A DNA stretch of 64,000 nucleotides, taken from assembly GCF_000003815.2 (NCBI RefSeq), contig NC_049992.1:1048669-1112668 (forward strand). Direction: 5' to 3'. The notes under the pieces were generated by a model. The model was not told the origin of the DNA and searched no databases. It saw nothing but the letters and a program-made list of their open reading frames with translations. Of this stretch, positions 46,211 to 59,200 are shown in pieces. Positions within the stretch are counted from its first letter, which is position 1. The number at the start of each line of letters is the position of its first letter. Made by a program: the position numbers and the translations under genes. The stretch comes from Branchiostoma floridae (lineage: Eukaryota > Chordata > Leptocardii > Amphioxiformes > Branchiostomatidae).

Positions 46211-46500
46211 GGCTGGATCTGGTTTAAGCGATTCTTTCGTCTCCCCTCAGCGTCCCGACGTCGCAACACATGGACGGGTGTCCGACAAGCCAGGTGTAAA
46301 ACTGACTATTTTTCATGCGTCACTGGACTGAATAATTTAGTGTTTGTGTCACATTCCAAACAGCACGAGACTCTTCGTCCATCGGGTATGCCATATCTTA
46401 TTTCAACGGATTGATGTCAGTGGAATTTCATTTGTGTCTAAGCATTCGGTACTTGTTTTTCATTTCGCTGGCTCCCATCAGTGGTTGGGAAAAAAAAAGG

Positions 46501-46677
46501 AGGGTCTGCATGCTCTTTTTCGTAAGGCGTAGGCAGCCTATTTTATCTATCTTATCTACTTAATTCGTAGCGAGGCGACCAAATTTAGCGTAATTGCCTT
46601 TCTTGCTTTAGCGTAATACGTAGGGGGTTCTTCTGAATTCAGCGTAAATCGTTGTCGGGACCCCCCATGCAGACCCT
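46501..46677. repeat. MITE-like element upstream of gene A
   Basis: 12-bp terminal inverted repeats AGGGTCTGCATG/CATGCAGACCCT bound 177 bp rich in TAGCGTAA motifs, about 290 bp upstream of the gene A start codon. Confidence 0.65.
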
Positions 46678-47078
46678 CATAAAGGGTATACGATGATTCT
46701 TGTTATCCATGAGACTTACCAACAACATGGGCCTAAATACAAATCTATATGTTGGATTCGATACACATAGTAGTAGAAGTAGTAGCAGTAGTAGTAGAAG
46801 TACTAGGTCTATATTTTGGAACAACTTGCAGCTTTTTTATGCTACTGCATAATCAATTCCAAGCATAAATTATATGTCAATCGAACAGTTTTACATCACT
46901 TGGCGAAAGTATGAAGTCTCAATTTCCAAAAGGAACATTAAGATGTACATTTCGGAGTAAATTCCGTATTATCCAACAGATGACACACCAAAATAGAACC
47001 CAACATACATGCACGTAGTTCAATATCATGTTATAATAGCAACATCTCCATATTTACTCGTACATGCATTCTGTCAAT

Positions 47079-47282
47079 CTGTAAACGCAATTAAGTTCGC
47101 GGGGATTTAATTTCGCGGAAGCAGGAAAAGGACTTTTCGCGGTTGTTTTAATTTCACGGTAACACCATTCACTGTAGTCTCTTACTGCCATGGAAAATGT
47201 TCAGTGGTTTTAAATTCGCGGTGAAGCGGCCACCGCGAAAACCACGAACATTAAACCACCGCGAAAGTTTCTGCATTTACAG
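47079..47282. mobile_element. MITE with CTGTAAA termini
   Basis: 204 bp with ends CTGTAAACGCAATTAAGTTC and the complement of ...CTTTCGCGGTGGTTT, and several internal TTCGCGG motifs on both strands. No coding capacity. Confidence 0.75.
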
Positions 47283-47693
47283 TACTATCTTACAGTAATG
47301 ACTGATTCTGATTCGCACTGATGAAGGTAACAGGCGGTCACCGAAACAACAGCTGGGCAAAGATACTTGATTCTGCACAAGATACTTCTTATCTCGGAAG
47401 AATTGCCAGAACATATAGACCTTCATTCAGATCTAAATGCTGGGTTCTTTAGGTTGCATTCATATATATAACACGGGGTGCTTTTTGATAGTAATTAAAA
47501 GATTTTAATTTTGAAAATACAAATACGTACAAAACACCCATAATTGCACATATATATGAGGATGGTACGGTCCAAGATGGCTGCCACCGTGAATTTTCAG
47601 CCTTGACATTTTAATCCACCTCGATCGTCAGCTGAGATGGTCCTCGGAGGGCTTGTGTTGTAGGTAGGGTTTACATGGGCGTTTCTATGCTTT

Positions 47694-48795
47694 GTTACCT
47701 CCATGAAAAAATGGAGGTATAGTTTTGAGTGTGTCTGTGTGTGTGTTTGTGTGTGTGTTTGTGTGTGTGTTTGTGTGTGTGTCTGTGTGTCCGCATATTT
47801 GTGGTCATCATAACTTGAGAACCTCTTGATGGACTACGATGATATTTGGTATGTAGGTAGGGGTTGGGAAGACGAAGGTCAAGGTCAATTTTGGGCCCCC
47901 TGGTGTGTGGCCTTGGTACTGCAGCGCAACTTCCGGTTTTACTATCTCGGTGTTCTGAACATGCTATGGTCAAGATTTTTAAGCATTAGATAGCTCTTGT
48001 GCTCAGGAAAAAATTACGTAAGTTTGGGCCCCCTAGCGTCTAGTTTGGGAATAGCAGGGGCATTTTTGTCAAAAACTTCTGACGAGGATAACTCAAGAAG
48101 GGAACAACGGATTTTCATCATTTTTGGTATGTAGGTACCTTAGACAATTTTGTACAAGATTAAATACTAATTATGCAAAATAGGAGTACATTTGCATAAT
48201 TAATAAGGATCTTATATCATGGCAGTTTTTTCAATGTATCTCTTGTCCTGGATGTGATATGGTCTTGACATTTGGCTGGTAGATAGCATGCAGTGTAATG
48301 ACAAAGTGGGGCAGGTTTCAGCCCCCTAACATTTAATTGCGGAACTGCAGGGGCGTTTTTGTCAAGACATTCTAAAGAGGATAACTGCAGAAAGGATTGA
48401 TGGATTGGCATCATACTAGGCATGCGGGTACCTTAGGCAAATATGTTCATAATGATATACATTTTATGCAAATGAGGACTAAATTTGCATGATTAATGAG
48501 GAAATTGTATAATTCCATTGTTTTCAATAACTGGACTTCAATAAATGTAACACATGTTAACTATGATAGGTGGAATTTAAGCAGATACCAAATATGGTAA
48601 TGAGGAACTTATTTGCATAATTTATGTAAAAATTGCAAAAACGCTTTATGATTATTAATGGGAATTTTATAATGGTGACATGTGTACGTTAGTCAATGAT
48701 GAACAATACCATGCATAAATTATGTTAATGTGCTAGTCAATTGCATGAAATTTACGAAAGCTCTAAATTTTCATGGAGGTATGAGGTCGCCGAAC
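47694..48795 (+). mobile_element. ~1.1-kb interspersed repeat, best-preserved copy
   Basis: Starts CCTCCATGAAAAAATGGAGG, includes a (GT)n tract, GATATTTGGTATGTAGGTAG, two GGGCCCCCT(A/G)G motifs, several ATTATGCAAAT motifs, and ends CATGGAGGTATGAGG. The start/end motif is an inverted repeat. It has no coding potential and may be non-autonomous. The family also occurs at 22, 30, 38, 42 and 62.8 kb. Confidence 0.7.
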
Positions 48796-49551
48796 TCTAG
48801 TTTTGAATATTAGTCACTAACAGATAGACCAAGGGAATTTTAGCATTACTTATGTTGTTGCAATCTAATTTTTTAGACTATGTCGCAATACATGTGCTAG
48901 TGTCCTTTCAAAAGTTTTGATGCTTCCCTGGAGTGAATAATTTAGTGTTTGTCTCACATTCCAGCACGAGGCTCCTCGTCTATGCCATATCATATTTGTA
49001 CGGGTTGATGTCAACAGAAATTTATTTGTGTCTAAGAACTCAACACGTGTTTTCTTTTTACTTGGCTTATTGAGTTATTCTGATCAGTGTTTGTTCCGAT
49101 CAGTACAGTTGTGCGATATAAAACGTAATGTTGTGAACACAGTTATTGGTCCACGTGTCCACCTAATTAAGTCAATTAACCTTCAAACACCGGACATACG
49201 AAGATAGGCGGGAACAGGGTTCATCATGTTTAAAACTCGACCCAACCAAACAAACACCGTAACCGTAAGATATGATGATGACCGTAACCAAACTCATATA
49301 GTCTCAGAACTAATGCGTTCTTCTACTAGTACTTAAATCACAGTTTTTTTCTTTTTATAAACTTGTAAATAACAGTATTAATATCAACACCCACAGTTTA
49401 CTAAAACCGGGGAACACACACACGCACGTACAGACAGCTACAAATTTTCTTTTTCTCCAAGTACAATTCCGGAGTTGAATGGCACGGTAGTAAGTGCTCC
49501 CACCGTTGAGTGCTTCCGTTTCTGACCGCCCTAAACCTGGACCTCAACTAC

Positions 49552-49570
49552 CACCCCCCCCCCCCCCCCC
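49552..49570. repeat. Poly-C tract
   Basis: About 17 C residues; nothing else was seen in 49080-50120. Confidence 0.95.
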
Positions 49571-50753
49571 TACGTTGCCCCTTGCGGGGCTATTTGAGGG
49601 TAAAACAAGATAACACAAGTTTCCGTAGAAACACAGAAGACTTTCTATGGCTCTTTGAAGTACTCGCATTCTGCCCGAACTAGTGCCTCCAATAGTCGGC
49701 AAAAGGCGCAATCTATGAATATTTCCTATTTTTACACAAAAAAGACGAAGATGAAGCGCTCATGCATCCAGTGCCCAGTTTCTGAATCATCTCCTTCAAT
49801 TGCCTCCGCCCCATCTTCAGATTATCCCATTCCCCTTTAATGGCATCCGTCTCATCCTGGGTGTGGGAGTGAAATATAGCTTGTCATATAAGTAACGCTC
49901 AAGTAACGACATATTGACTGTGCACTTTTTAGAAAGTTTCCATCTTGCTTGTAACAATGGTCAACACAATGTCTGTAAGTTTGGCAGCAAAAAAAATTCA
50001 AAATATTGTAATATATACCGAAATATATCATTTAGTGACGTAATTCTCTGTTTATAACCTAGGCTATGGTGGTTATGTTTTGGCTGTATGTGGCTGGGTG
50101 TTTTCTGATTGTGTTCATTAACACGATAACTCGATAATAACTTGGTGGATTGACTTGATGTTTGGTATTTAGGTAGGTCTACATTTGGGCCACCTAGCAG
50201 CCTCTCATGCTACTGCATAAACAATGCGAAAAATTTATGATACGTCACTTGGAAAGATTTACATCACTTGGCGAAGGTATCACTTTTTTACTACCAAAAG
50301 GAACTTTAAGGTGTACATTTCTGAATAAATTACGTATTATCCTCCAGATGGCACACCATAATATTTGTCGTGTTTTCAACCAAATATATCTGCACGTTCT
50401 GTACATGCTATGGTCATGATATTTCAGTGCTATATAGGTGAAGTAAAATAATTAAGAAATTTTGCCCCCTCCGTTTTTTAATTGTTGTCTTTATCTCTCA
50501 GATCGTGAACAATTGTAAATGTAGTGAGTACTGTCCTTTACTCCAGTTGTTCTGCAATTGGCATGGGCGACACAGTAGGGTCGATCCAGTTTCTGTAGCC
50601 TTTCCTGTCGTCTGAGAAGTTGGTTGATTGAGATCTCTGTTGACGTTTTCACCATGTTTTGCATTTCGTCTTCATGCCTACGCCTATTCTCTGCATGTGC
50701 ATCCCATTTCTTCTCTTCCGCCTCGTCTCATTTCTTCTCGTTCTCTTCTCTCT

Positions 50754-50754
<1 letters not shown>

Positions 50755-50786
<32 letters not shown>

Positions 50787-50829
50787 CCATCTATCTATCT
50801 ATCTATCTATCTTTCTATCTTTCTATCTT

Positions 50830-50877
<48 letters not shown>

Positions 50878-50878
50878 C
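50755..50878. repeat. CTCT/TATA/CTAT microsatellite
   Basis: Compound tract ending in about 25 CTAT-type units. The three overlapping open frames rich in LSIYLS are translations of it. Confidence 0.97.
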
Positions 50879-51461
50879 CGCTTGCTTCTCGGTGCATTTA
50901 AAAAATTGCTGTTTTGTCCAAACTGTATTTTTATTTCAATGTCTGCGTATTATCAGACAAACGGTCACTGAAGTAATAGCTAGGGAAATACTTAGTTGTG
51001 TAACTTGTTTACGGGGAAATTTCCTATCAAGAGATTTAACAATATTTAGCAATATGGCAATATGGGTTCGATACACATTTTATTTTGTGTGATCAGTGGC
51101 GTAGGCTAATACCTAATTCAGTCAGAAATGTACACAGTCTGCCTAGGGAGAAGAACAGACCGTCTTGTATCAACAAATACTTAACATTCATATGTAATAC
51201 TGGTTGCTTTATTTGATAAGGATAAAGAAGACTTTTATGGTACCAACACACCACATACGCTCATATGTACGGGAATGATACCGTCCAAGAAGGCTGCCTT
51301 CGTGATTGTTCTTTTAGCGCTGAGACTTTGAATCCATCTTAATACTTATCGGACATGGTCCTTGGAGGCCCGAAACAACATCAGCTTACTGTGTATGTTC
51401 TGGATAGGTACTCATTTAGTAAAGGACATTATATCATTACTTAATCGCGATGAAGTCGAGC

Positions 51462-51561
51462 NNNNNNNNNNNNNNNNNNNNNNNNNNNNNNNNNNNNNNN
51501 NNNNNNNNNNNNNNNNNNNNNNNNNNNNNNNNNNNNNNNNNNNNNNNNNNNNNNNNNNNNN
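51462..51561. other. Assembly gap (100 N)
   Basis: A round-number gap of unknown true size, at the end of the duplicated upstream region. Confidence 1.
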
Positions 51562-53075
51562 GATGAGTGCACACGCGATGCGGCCCCCCGGAAAATAAGG
51601 TAGGTTAAAACTGTTCAGGGAAACTTATAAACATGTACCGTAAAACACCTAACATTCGTAAAGAAATGCAATTGAGCAAAGGCGCCTCCCTGCAGCAATG
51701 CCCATATTGCAGCCTTGTATTGGCAGGGCCGTAGATTTGCTACTTGGATAAAGACTCTACACCAATGACAATAATAATGTAACATCTGACTTTCACGTGC
51801 TCTTATACTAGCCTAAGTTTACTTTCTTGTCAACAATGAAGAAACACAGATGAAAGTACCTCAAGACATTTATTGTACAAGATCATATCTTAAGCAATAT
51901 CTTGAGTAGATATCGCGCCCATCTATACGGCGAACCTTCTGTATAACCGTAACTCCGTACGTCGATGAAATGTTTTTTGTCACTGACGAAGGGTAACGGA
52001 TACTATCTGAAACATCTGACCGTTTCCCGAAGCTATCTATCGAGAACTCTTACCTTGTGTAAGCCCGTATGTCAGCAAAATATAGTCTCCACAAAAGTAA
52101 ATGTAAACGCAACAAGTGTGATCACATCAGAGGGCACCGACCTTTTAATTTATAGCATCTTGTGACTTCCGTAGCCGGTACCTGTAGGGTTACTAAACCT
52201 AGACCAAATACAATAGAACAGGATGTAACAGAACAGAGTGGAATAGAACAGAACAGAATAGAATAGAATAGAATGGGATAGAATGGAATAGCATACAATA
52301 GACTGCAATAGAATGGAATAAAATGGAGTAAAATGGAATGAAATGGAATAGAACATAACAGAATGGAGTAGAATAGAATGGAATGAAATGGAATAACGTA
52401 GAATGAATGGTTTATTGAAAAACGTTATACCTCGCAGCCAGAGGCTGAATTGCGTATACGGTACAGGCGTGGCACAGTAGCATGTCTTCACTTATCATAC
52501 ACTTTAAAACTTTAAGACAACTTTTGTCTTAATTGGAACATGATTACAATCGGCTATTCACACTATGGCACAATGAAGAAGGGAATAGAATGGAACAGAA
52601 TAGAATAAAATGGAATAGAAGAGAACATTTTGATGCCGCTGGAAAAAGCGTTGTCGGCCTAAGGAGACGCATTTTTTCCTTTTCTGTTCAAACTTCACAA
52701 CTACCACAAACAAGGCATGAATGGACAGAGTAAGGACAAGGAGGTTAAAAATCATTTTTTACCTCCTTGGTGAGGATTTACAACAATGATCAGATCATTT
52801 TTTTTCTCCAACTAAGCTGTCCTAATTAAAGAATCCATCCGTTATGTCCCTGCACTCCCAGAGTCGTATGATGCATGTAGCGCCCGGGGGTGCATATAGG
52901 CATCTCTACGAATAAATTTAGATTCATGCAAACGTAACGAATTTGCATGAAAATCGCACGCGTCTTCACAAATGTGTCCGCATTACAAATGATAAATGTT
53001 TACTTTAAGTTAGTAATACATTAAAAAAGAACTAATATAGGCGCAAACTTAGAGAGAGTTTTTTAGTTTCTCTGA
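51562..53075. other. Intergenic sequence 3' of gene B with a GAATA satellite
   Basis: No coding region was recognised. 52200-52400 and 52570-52625 are imperfect GAATA/GAATG pentamer repeats. Confidence 0.6.
52200..52400. repeat. GAATA/AATGG pentamer repeat
   Basis: Imperfect pentanucleotide array (AGAATAGAATAGAATGG). The FYSILFHS-type open frame is a translation of it. Confidence 0.93.
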
Positions 53076-53263
53076 TCACTCATAATCAGCGGGGTCAGTC
53101 TTGGGCTTCACCACGGCGGGTTTGGACTTCTTCTTCTTGACGAGGTAGTGCGCCAGGGAGCCCAGGCCGGCCAGAACCAGCACCCCTCCCACCGCGCCCC
53201 CGATCAGCACCCCGAGGTTCCCCCCGCCGGCCGACCCCCCGTCCTCCCCGGCTCCCGGGATCT
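53076..53263 (-). CDS. Gene B terminal exon: transmembrane helix and short tail
   Basis: 188 bp, phase 1 in, ending TGA. A Gly/Ser-rich stalk (EIPGAGEDGGSAGGG) is followed by the helix LGVLIGGAVGGVLVLAGLGS and LAHYLV. A KKKK stop-transfer cluster and a tail ending KPKTDPADYE come next. There is no kinase or SH2-type motif beyond a single tyrosine. The acceptor and helix-encoding 5' part of this exon are multiplied in the 130-bp array upstream. No polyadenylation signal was identified in the following 200 bases. Confidence 0.85.
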
Positions 53264-56200
53264 CTGCGGGGGGTAAAGGTTAAAGGTAAAGGTCATTATT
53301 ACAGAACCAGCACCCCGCCCACCGCGCCCCCCATCAGCACCCCGAGGTTCCCTCCGCCGGCCGACCAGCCGTCCTCCCCGGCTCCCGGTGTGAAGCCAAA
53401 TCCCTGCGCCGCCAAATACATGAGAGGTCAGGTGCGCTAGCATGGATTTGGCAGATACAAGCGCCAAATTTGTGCACCGTGCCAAATGCCTGAGATATAC
53501 GGTGTGCATGGGGGTTTCGAATATGACATATATTTTGATTGGCTAAATGGTAACACTAAATACAATGATTACTTTAAAATATTTCAATCCAATCAATACA
53601 AAGCTAAATTTTTCCAAGTTATGGACAATTGCACTGAAGAAAAAGGATTGGTCGTCCATTTTAGCGTCTAAATCGTATTGATTTATTTAATAGTAATGAC
53701 ACCGAAACCACAGGTCACCTCTGATGACCTTTTATAGCCTCACAGAACATAGCACCTAATTTGGACTGATATACAAAGCATTATATTTGTAAGCAGTGCA
53801 TTAGCAGCTCATATATCAATATATTTACTATGGGCACAATTTTGTTGTGTTCTATTTTCTTTTCCGTTTTAGGTAAAACGGAGAGGATCTAATGATCGGT
53901 AACGTTTATAACTGTTACCTGTCATAACTCAACCTAGAATGATTCTTTGAAAAAGTTACATTTGAATATGACAGGTCAGCACATGATAGACAATGGACAC
54001 TTACAAGAATAACACACACTTGTGCACTGGACCAAGAATTATGATCAACTTCTTTTATTGCCTTGTGTGACTAAAAATATAGTAATAAGATAGTTCAGGG
54101 GCGCCAATTATAATTCATTATGCAGATGGTGGCCAGTTCCTTCACCTTGGTCGAAATCGGGGTCTATTCTTCTTACATTGTTCTGATACCTGATATGATA
54201 TGATATAATGGCAATGACAATGACATAACGACAGTCCTTCCCCCATTGCTCGGCGTGTGACCAGAAGTGGTGATCTGGTCATAGTCATACACTGACCCTG
54301 ATTTGCTCATTTTTACACGCTTTGCTAGCCAAATAATGACACAAACATATGTTTTATGTCCCTGCTGTAACTGTTTCTGATGGCTCTAATATCGGAACAC
54401 TACGACTAAGTTGCTGTTGTGGTGCGCGCCAAAACAGTACCATGTTTTCCCGCTGCATCTCATTATCTTAAGGATTGCTGCTGTGGTGAGCGCCAAAACA
54501 GTGCCATGTTTTCCCGCTGCATCTCATTATCTTTAGGATTGCTGTTGTGGTGCGCGCCAAAACAGTATCATGTTTTCCCGCTGCATCTCATTATCTTAAG
54601 GATTGCTGCTGTGGTGCGCGCCAAAACAGTGCCATGTTTTCCCGCTGCATATCACTATCCCACTTCATACAACTAAGTAATATAGGCAAATTCATATTCC
54701 TTATGAATTTAGACAAACCTTTACTTATAAAGCATATCATATATTTTCAACATACTAACTTCATGTATCTCTTGTTGCGACCTGTACTGAACACAGTGGG
54801 TATGTATGTACAATGAAGGTCTCCATGCATTCATTATCTATTTTTAGGATTGCTGCTGTGGTGCGCGCCGAAACAGTGCCATGCTTTCCCGCTGCATATC
54901 ATTATCTTAAGGATTCCTAAAGGGTCTCTATGGAGTGTCCCAATTTTCAATCCCATGAAATCAATGAAGGCAAATTGCTCACTTGAAAGGTTCCCTTTAA
55001 ATGCATGTATTCATATAGTATTAAATTGTGAAATAGTCAGTTGAATTTAAAACAAGGAAAGTTGTTGAAAAACAGGTTTTTCAATATACAAGTTTGTCGA
55101 ATCGGCTACTACAAAACATCTGTTAGCTTTTACAAAGGTCGTTGCCATAGTAATCTTCGCTGCGAAATACTTGCTCCTCCCCTGCATTGCGCAGCCGCAG
55201 TACCTGACCTCTCACGTATTTGGCGGCGCAGGGATTTAGCTTCACACCGGGATCTCTGAGAAGGGTAAAGGTTAAAGGTAAAGGTCATTATTACAGAACC
55301 AGCACCCCGCCCACCGCGCCCCCGATAAGCACCCCAAGGTTCCCCCCGCCGTCCTCACCCGCTCCCGGGATCTCTGAGAAGGGTAAAGGTTAAAGGTAAA
55401 GGTCATTATTCCAGAACCAGCACCCCTCCCACCGCGCCCCCGGTCAGCACCCGAGGTTCCCCCCGCCGGCAGACCCGCCGTCCTCCCCGGCTCCCGGGAT
55501 CTCTGCGGGGGGTAAAGGTTAAAGGTAAAGGTCATTATTACAGAACCAGCACCCCGCCCACCGCGCCCCCGGTCAGCACCCCGAGGTTCCCCCCGCCGGC
55601 CGACCCGCCGTCCTCCCCGGCTCCCGGGATCTCTGCGGAGGGTAAAGGTTAAAGGTAAAGGTCATTATTACAGAACCAGCACCCCTCCCACCGCGCCCCC
55701 GATCAGCACCCCGAGGTTCCCCCCGCCGGCCGACCCGCCGTCCTCCCCGGCTCCCGGGATCTCTGCGGAGGGTAAAGGTTAAAGGTAAAGGTCATTATTA
55801 CAGAACCAGCACCCCTCCCACCGCGCCCCCGATCAGCACCCCGAGGTTCCCCCCGCCGGCCGACCCGCCGTCCTCCCCGGCTCCCGGGATCTCTGCGGAG
55901 GGTAAAGGTTAAAGGTAAAGGTCATTATTACAGAACCAGCACCCCGCCCACCGCGCCCCCGATCAGCACCCCGAGGTTCCCCCCGCCGGCCGACCCGCCG
56001 TCCTCCCCGGCTCCCGGGATCTCTGCGGAGGGTAAAGGTTAAAGGTAAAGGTCATTATTACAGAACCAGCACCCCTCCCACCGCGCCCCCGATCAGGACC
56101 CCGAGGTTCCCCCCGACGGGCGAAACCGCCGTCCTCCCCGNNNNNNNNNNNNNNNNNNNNNNNNNNNNNNNNNNNNNNNNNNNNNNNNNNNNNNNNNNNN

Positions 56201-59200
56201 NNNNNNNNNNNNNNNNNNNNNNNNNNNNNNNNNNNNNNNNCATGTACTTTTATTAGTTTGTATCTCATATCCGACAAACCGTGACGTTAAGGGTTACCGT
56301 GTGACCTTTGTACCTAACGTACGAGCTAGGCAAGAGCAGACAAATTTACAATATGTGGTAGGTTCTTTAACGTTCTCGAGATGTGACTGTCCTCAAATGT
56401 TGGCGATGTGGACCCTAGGCAATGTCGTCTATCAAAACATTCTCATGATCAAGATGTTTCCAGCTTCCACACCTTCGTCACAGTCGGTTCCCTCCCACCC
56501 CTCGGTACAGGTGCAGGTGTAGTAGTCCGGGCCTTCCTCAGGTGTGTCCAGACAGGTGCCGTCATTCTGACAGGGGGCCTCTGAGCAGGGTCCTGTAGAT
56601 AGTCACATGTTTTAATATTTGTCAACATTTATATTCGTTTTGTAGGAGCGGTGCCCATCTCCTTTTCCATAGCCCTTAGGCCACACACTCCCATAATCTC
56701 GCTCTCATGAGTGCTTGGGAGAGAAGCTAGTATAATCATTCATTCTGCAACAGCTATAGACATGATGTCATGAAGGCAGTCTGTATTTTGTCACGTTTTA
56801 GCACTCGTGGCGCTGAAAAGAGGACTTCTTTACCCGGATCTTCACAATGATTTCCAAAATGATTTGTTGTTCAAAGTGGGACACAAATATTGAAACACTG
56901 TCAGTGTCAGTAGTGGGACATGATCATTGAAGCATTCCTAACAATAGGAGCTGAAAGTGTATCTGGGCCGGGTGTAACGCTTAATAGTCCGTGCTTTAGT
57001 GAAGTACATGTACTTGTCATGACACATAACATAAAACAGTTCACTTCTAGCCACAAACATCCAAACACTGTCAGTGTTAGTAGTGGGACATGATCATTCT
57101 AACATTCTAACAATCGGAGCTGACTGTGTATCTGGGGCGTAACGCTTCACATGGCCGTGCTCGTGCTTCAAGTGGAGTGTATTGTACTTGACATGACACA
57201 TAACACAAAACAGTTCTCTTCGGGCCACAAACATTGAAACATTGTCAGTGTCAGTAGTGGGACATGATCATTGAAGCATTATAACAATAGGAACTGACTG
57301 TGTAACTGGGCTGTAACGCTTCACGTGGCCGTGCTCGTGCATTAAGTGGAGTGTATTGTACTTGACATGACATGTAACATAAAGCAGCTCTCTACGGGCC
57401 TCTTCAAATATCAAGGACAAAGTGAAAGAGAGAATTTAACGTCCTGGTTTCAAAAGGTTTAAAAGGACCCTCAATATGTCACCTCCACTTTTATCCATAT
57501 GTGTGTTGGGTTCTTTAACCACTACAACATCGCAGAAATAGCTCTAAATTGATAACAATCACCTATGGAATGGCATTATGTCGTTATATATATCAGCTGA
57601 CTGAAACAAACAAAAATCGGAACAAATTTCCAAACAACCCAACCCTAACCTTTACCTTAACCTAATAAATAAAAATAAAATAAACCTCTCATTGTACATA
57701 CTATAGTCTTAAGATGTTTATACTACAGATGCTGTAGACTCTGTAGTCTAATTATGGATATTATAGATAACATTGCTTTTTTCGTGTTCTTGCTCATCAG
57801 GGAAACTTTGTAATATCTGGGTAGCCTTGGTCGTATTTTGATCACCACTGAACTAATAGAAAGGATGAAGAGATAAAACCGCGGGAAAACTCACTGTCCT
57901 GGCAGATCTCTCCCACCCATCCTCCTGCGCATGTGTCGTTGGGGCAGTGACCTGTGACCCTGTCGCACGCTACGTCATCCAGGCAGTGGCACGTCTCGGT
58001 GCAGTCCTCGCCGAACTTTCCCGCCTCACATTCTGAAACGAGATGTATAATCATTACGCTCATAATGATAAACGACATATCTACACATTCTTATCATTCT
58101 AATAAACTAGATATATAATCTTTATCATCATAATGAGTAGATATCTTAAAAGAGATATGTTATCATTTTGAGGCCTCAGCAAGACCAACTAACATATCAA
58201 ATACCAAGACAATCCAAACAGGTATTCTTTAGATATTGTGTTATAAAATCACCTCATTCGCTTTGCTTATTTGGTGATTTTATTCGATACTTAAAGGAAA
58301 TGACCTAGCCTTATGACACTATGTACACATCGGAGTGGGTCATTGACCCTTAATCATCACACAACCGTTGAGGCGCCACATAGCGGAATCTACCAGTTCT
58401 GCACTTACCCTTAGTAACGTAAAAAATGGTTAAATGGAAAATGTCACTGTCCTTTCAATTAGGGTTAAATGTTTTTTTTTTTAATTAATCACTTTCGAGG
58501 AAGCGAAACTAGTTATGTGTTCATCTTCTCCTTCATCTCAAAGCATGCAGTACTAATAAACTGAACCAGAGTGTCAGGATAGAACTGCAGGTGCTGATCA
58601 ACATTCTCATAGATAGATATATTAGAGTAAGAAAAAAACGAGCTGTGTTCGTCAGGCTAGACCCTACTCTTATACATGGTGTGGTGAATTTGTAAGCTCT
58701 GTGTAAGTAGTGAAGCTTTCTTATCTTAAGAAAGCTTCATGATACACACAGAGAGGCAAAGCGAGCAGTCAGAACTCACCTGTCTGACAGTCGCTTCCCT
58801 CCCACCCCGCATCGCACCCGTCATCACAAGCCCCCGTCACCACGTCACACTGCTCCTTACAGTTACAGTCCTTCAGACAGTTCACTCCGAAAGTCTTACC
58901 GTCACAGGCTACAGAAAGAAGAAACAGTTAGTCACCACGTCACACTGTTCCTTACAGTTCACTCCGAACGTCTTACCGTCACAGGCTACAGAAAGAAGAA
59001 ACAGTTAGTCACCACGTCACACTGTTCCTTACAGTTCACTCCGAACGTCTTACCGTCACAGGCTACAGAAAGAAGAAACAGTTAGTCACCACGTCACACT
59101 GTTCCTTACAGTTCACTCCGAACGTCTTACCGTCACAGGCTACAGAAAGAAGAAACAGTTAGTCACCACGTCACACTGCTCCTTACAGTTACAGTCCTTC

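Larger units (their letters stand above)
46320..47700. repeat. Copy 1 of a diverged segmental duplication upstream of gene A
   Basis: Five blocks reappear in the same order at 48925-51400: AATAATTTAGTGTTTGT (46330/48937), ACATCACTTGGCGAA (46900/50265), the AAACGGTCAC-like block (47335/50960), CCGTCCAAG-ATGGCTGCC (47570/51278) and GACATGGTCCT (47635/51352). Confidence 0.65.
48925..51400. repeat. Copy 2 of the diverged segmental duplication
   Basis: Collinear with 46320-47700 but expanded by insertions. No second copy of gene A exon 1 was found before the gap at 51462. Confidence 0.6.

Noticed and set aside
50624-51092. 154- and 115-codon plus-strand frames with LSIYLS repeats
   Set aside because: Microsatellite translation.
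53486-53671. 61-codon plus-strand ORF inside the inverted-repeat transposon
   Set aside because: Too short, AT-rich and without any transposase motif; mentioned only as an internal feature.
54413-54660. Possible CRISPR-like array
   Set aside because: Units are contiguous 64-bp repeats with no variable spacers, in a eukaryotic transposon.
55272-56277. Pro/Arg/Gly-rich frames (YPPQRSREPGRT)
   Set aside because: Wrong frame of the 130-bp exon array; the correct frame gives the stalk and helix.
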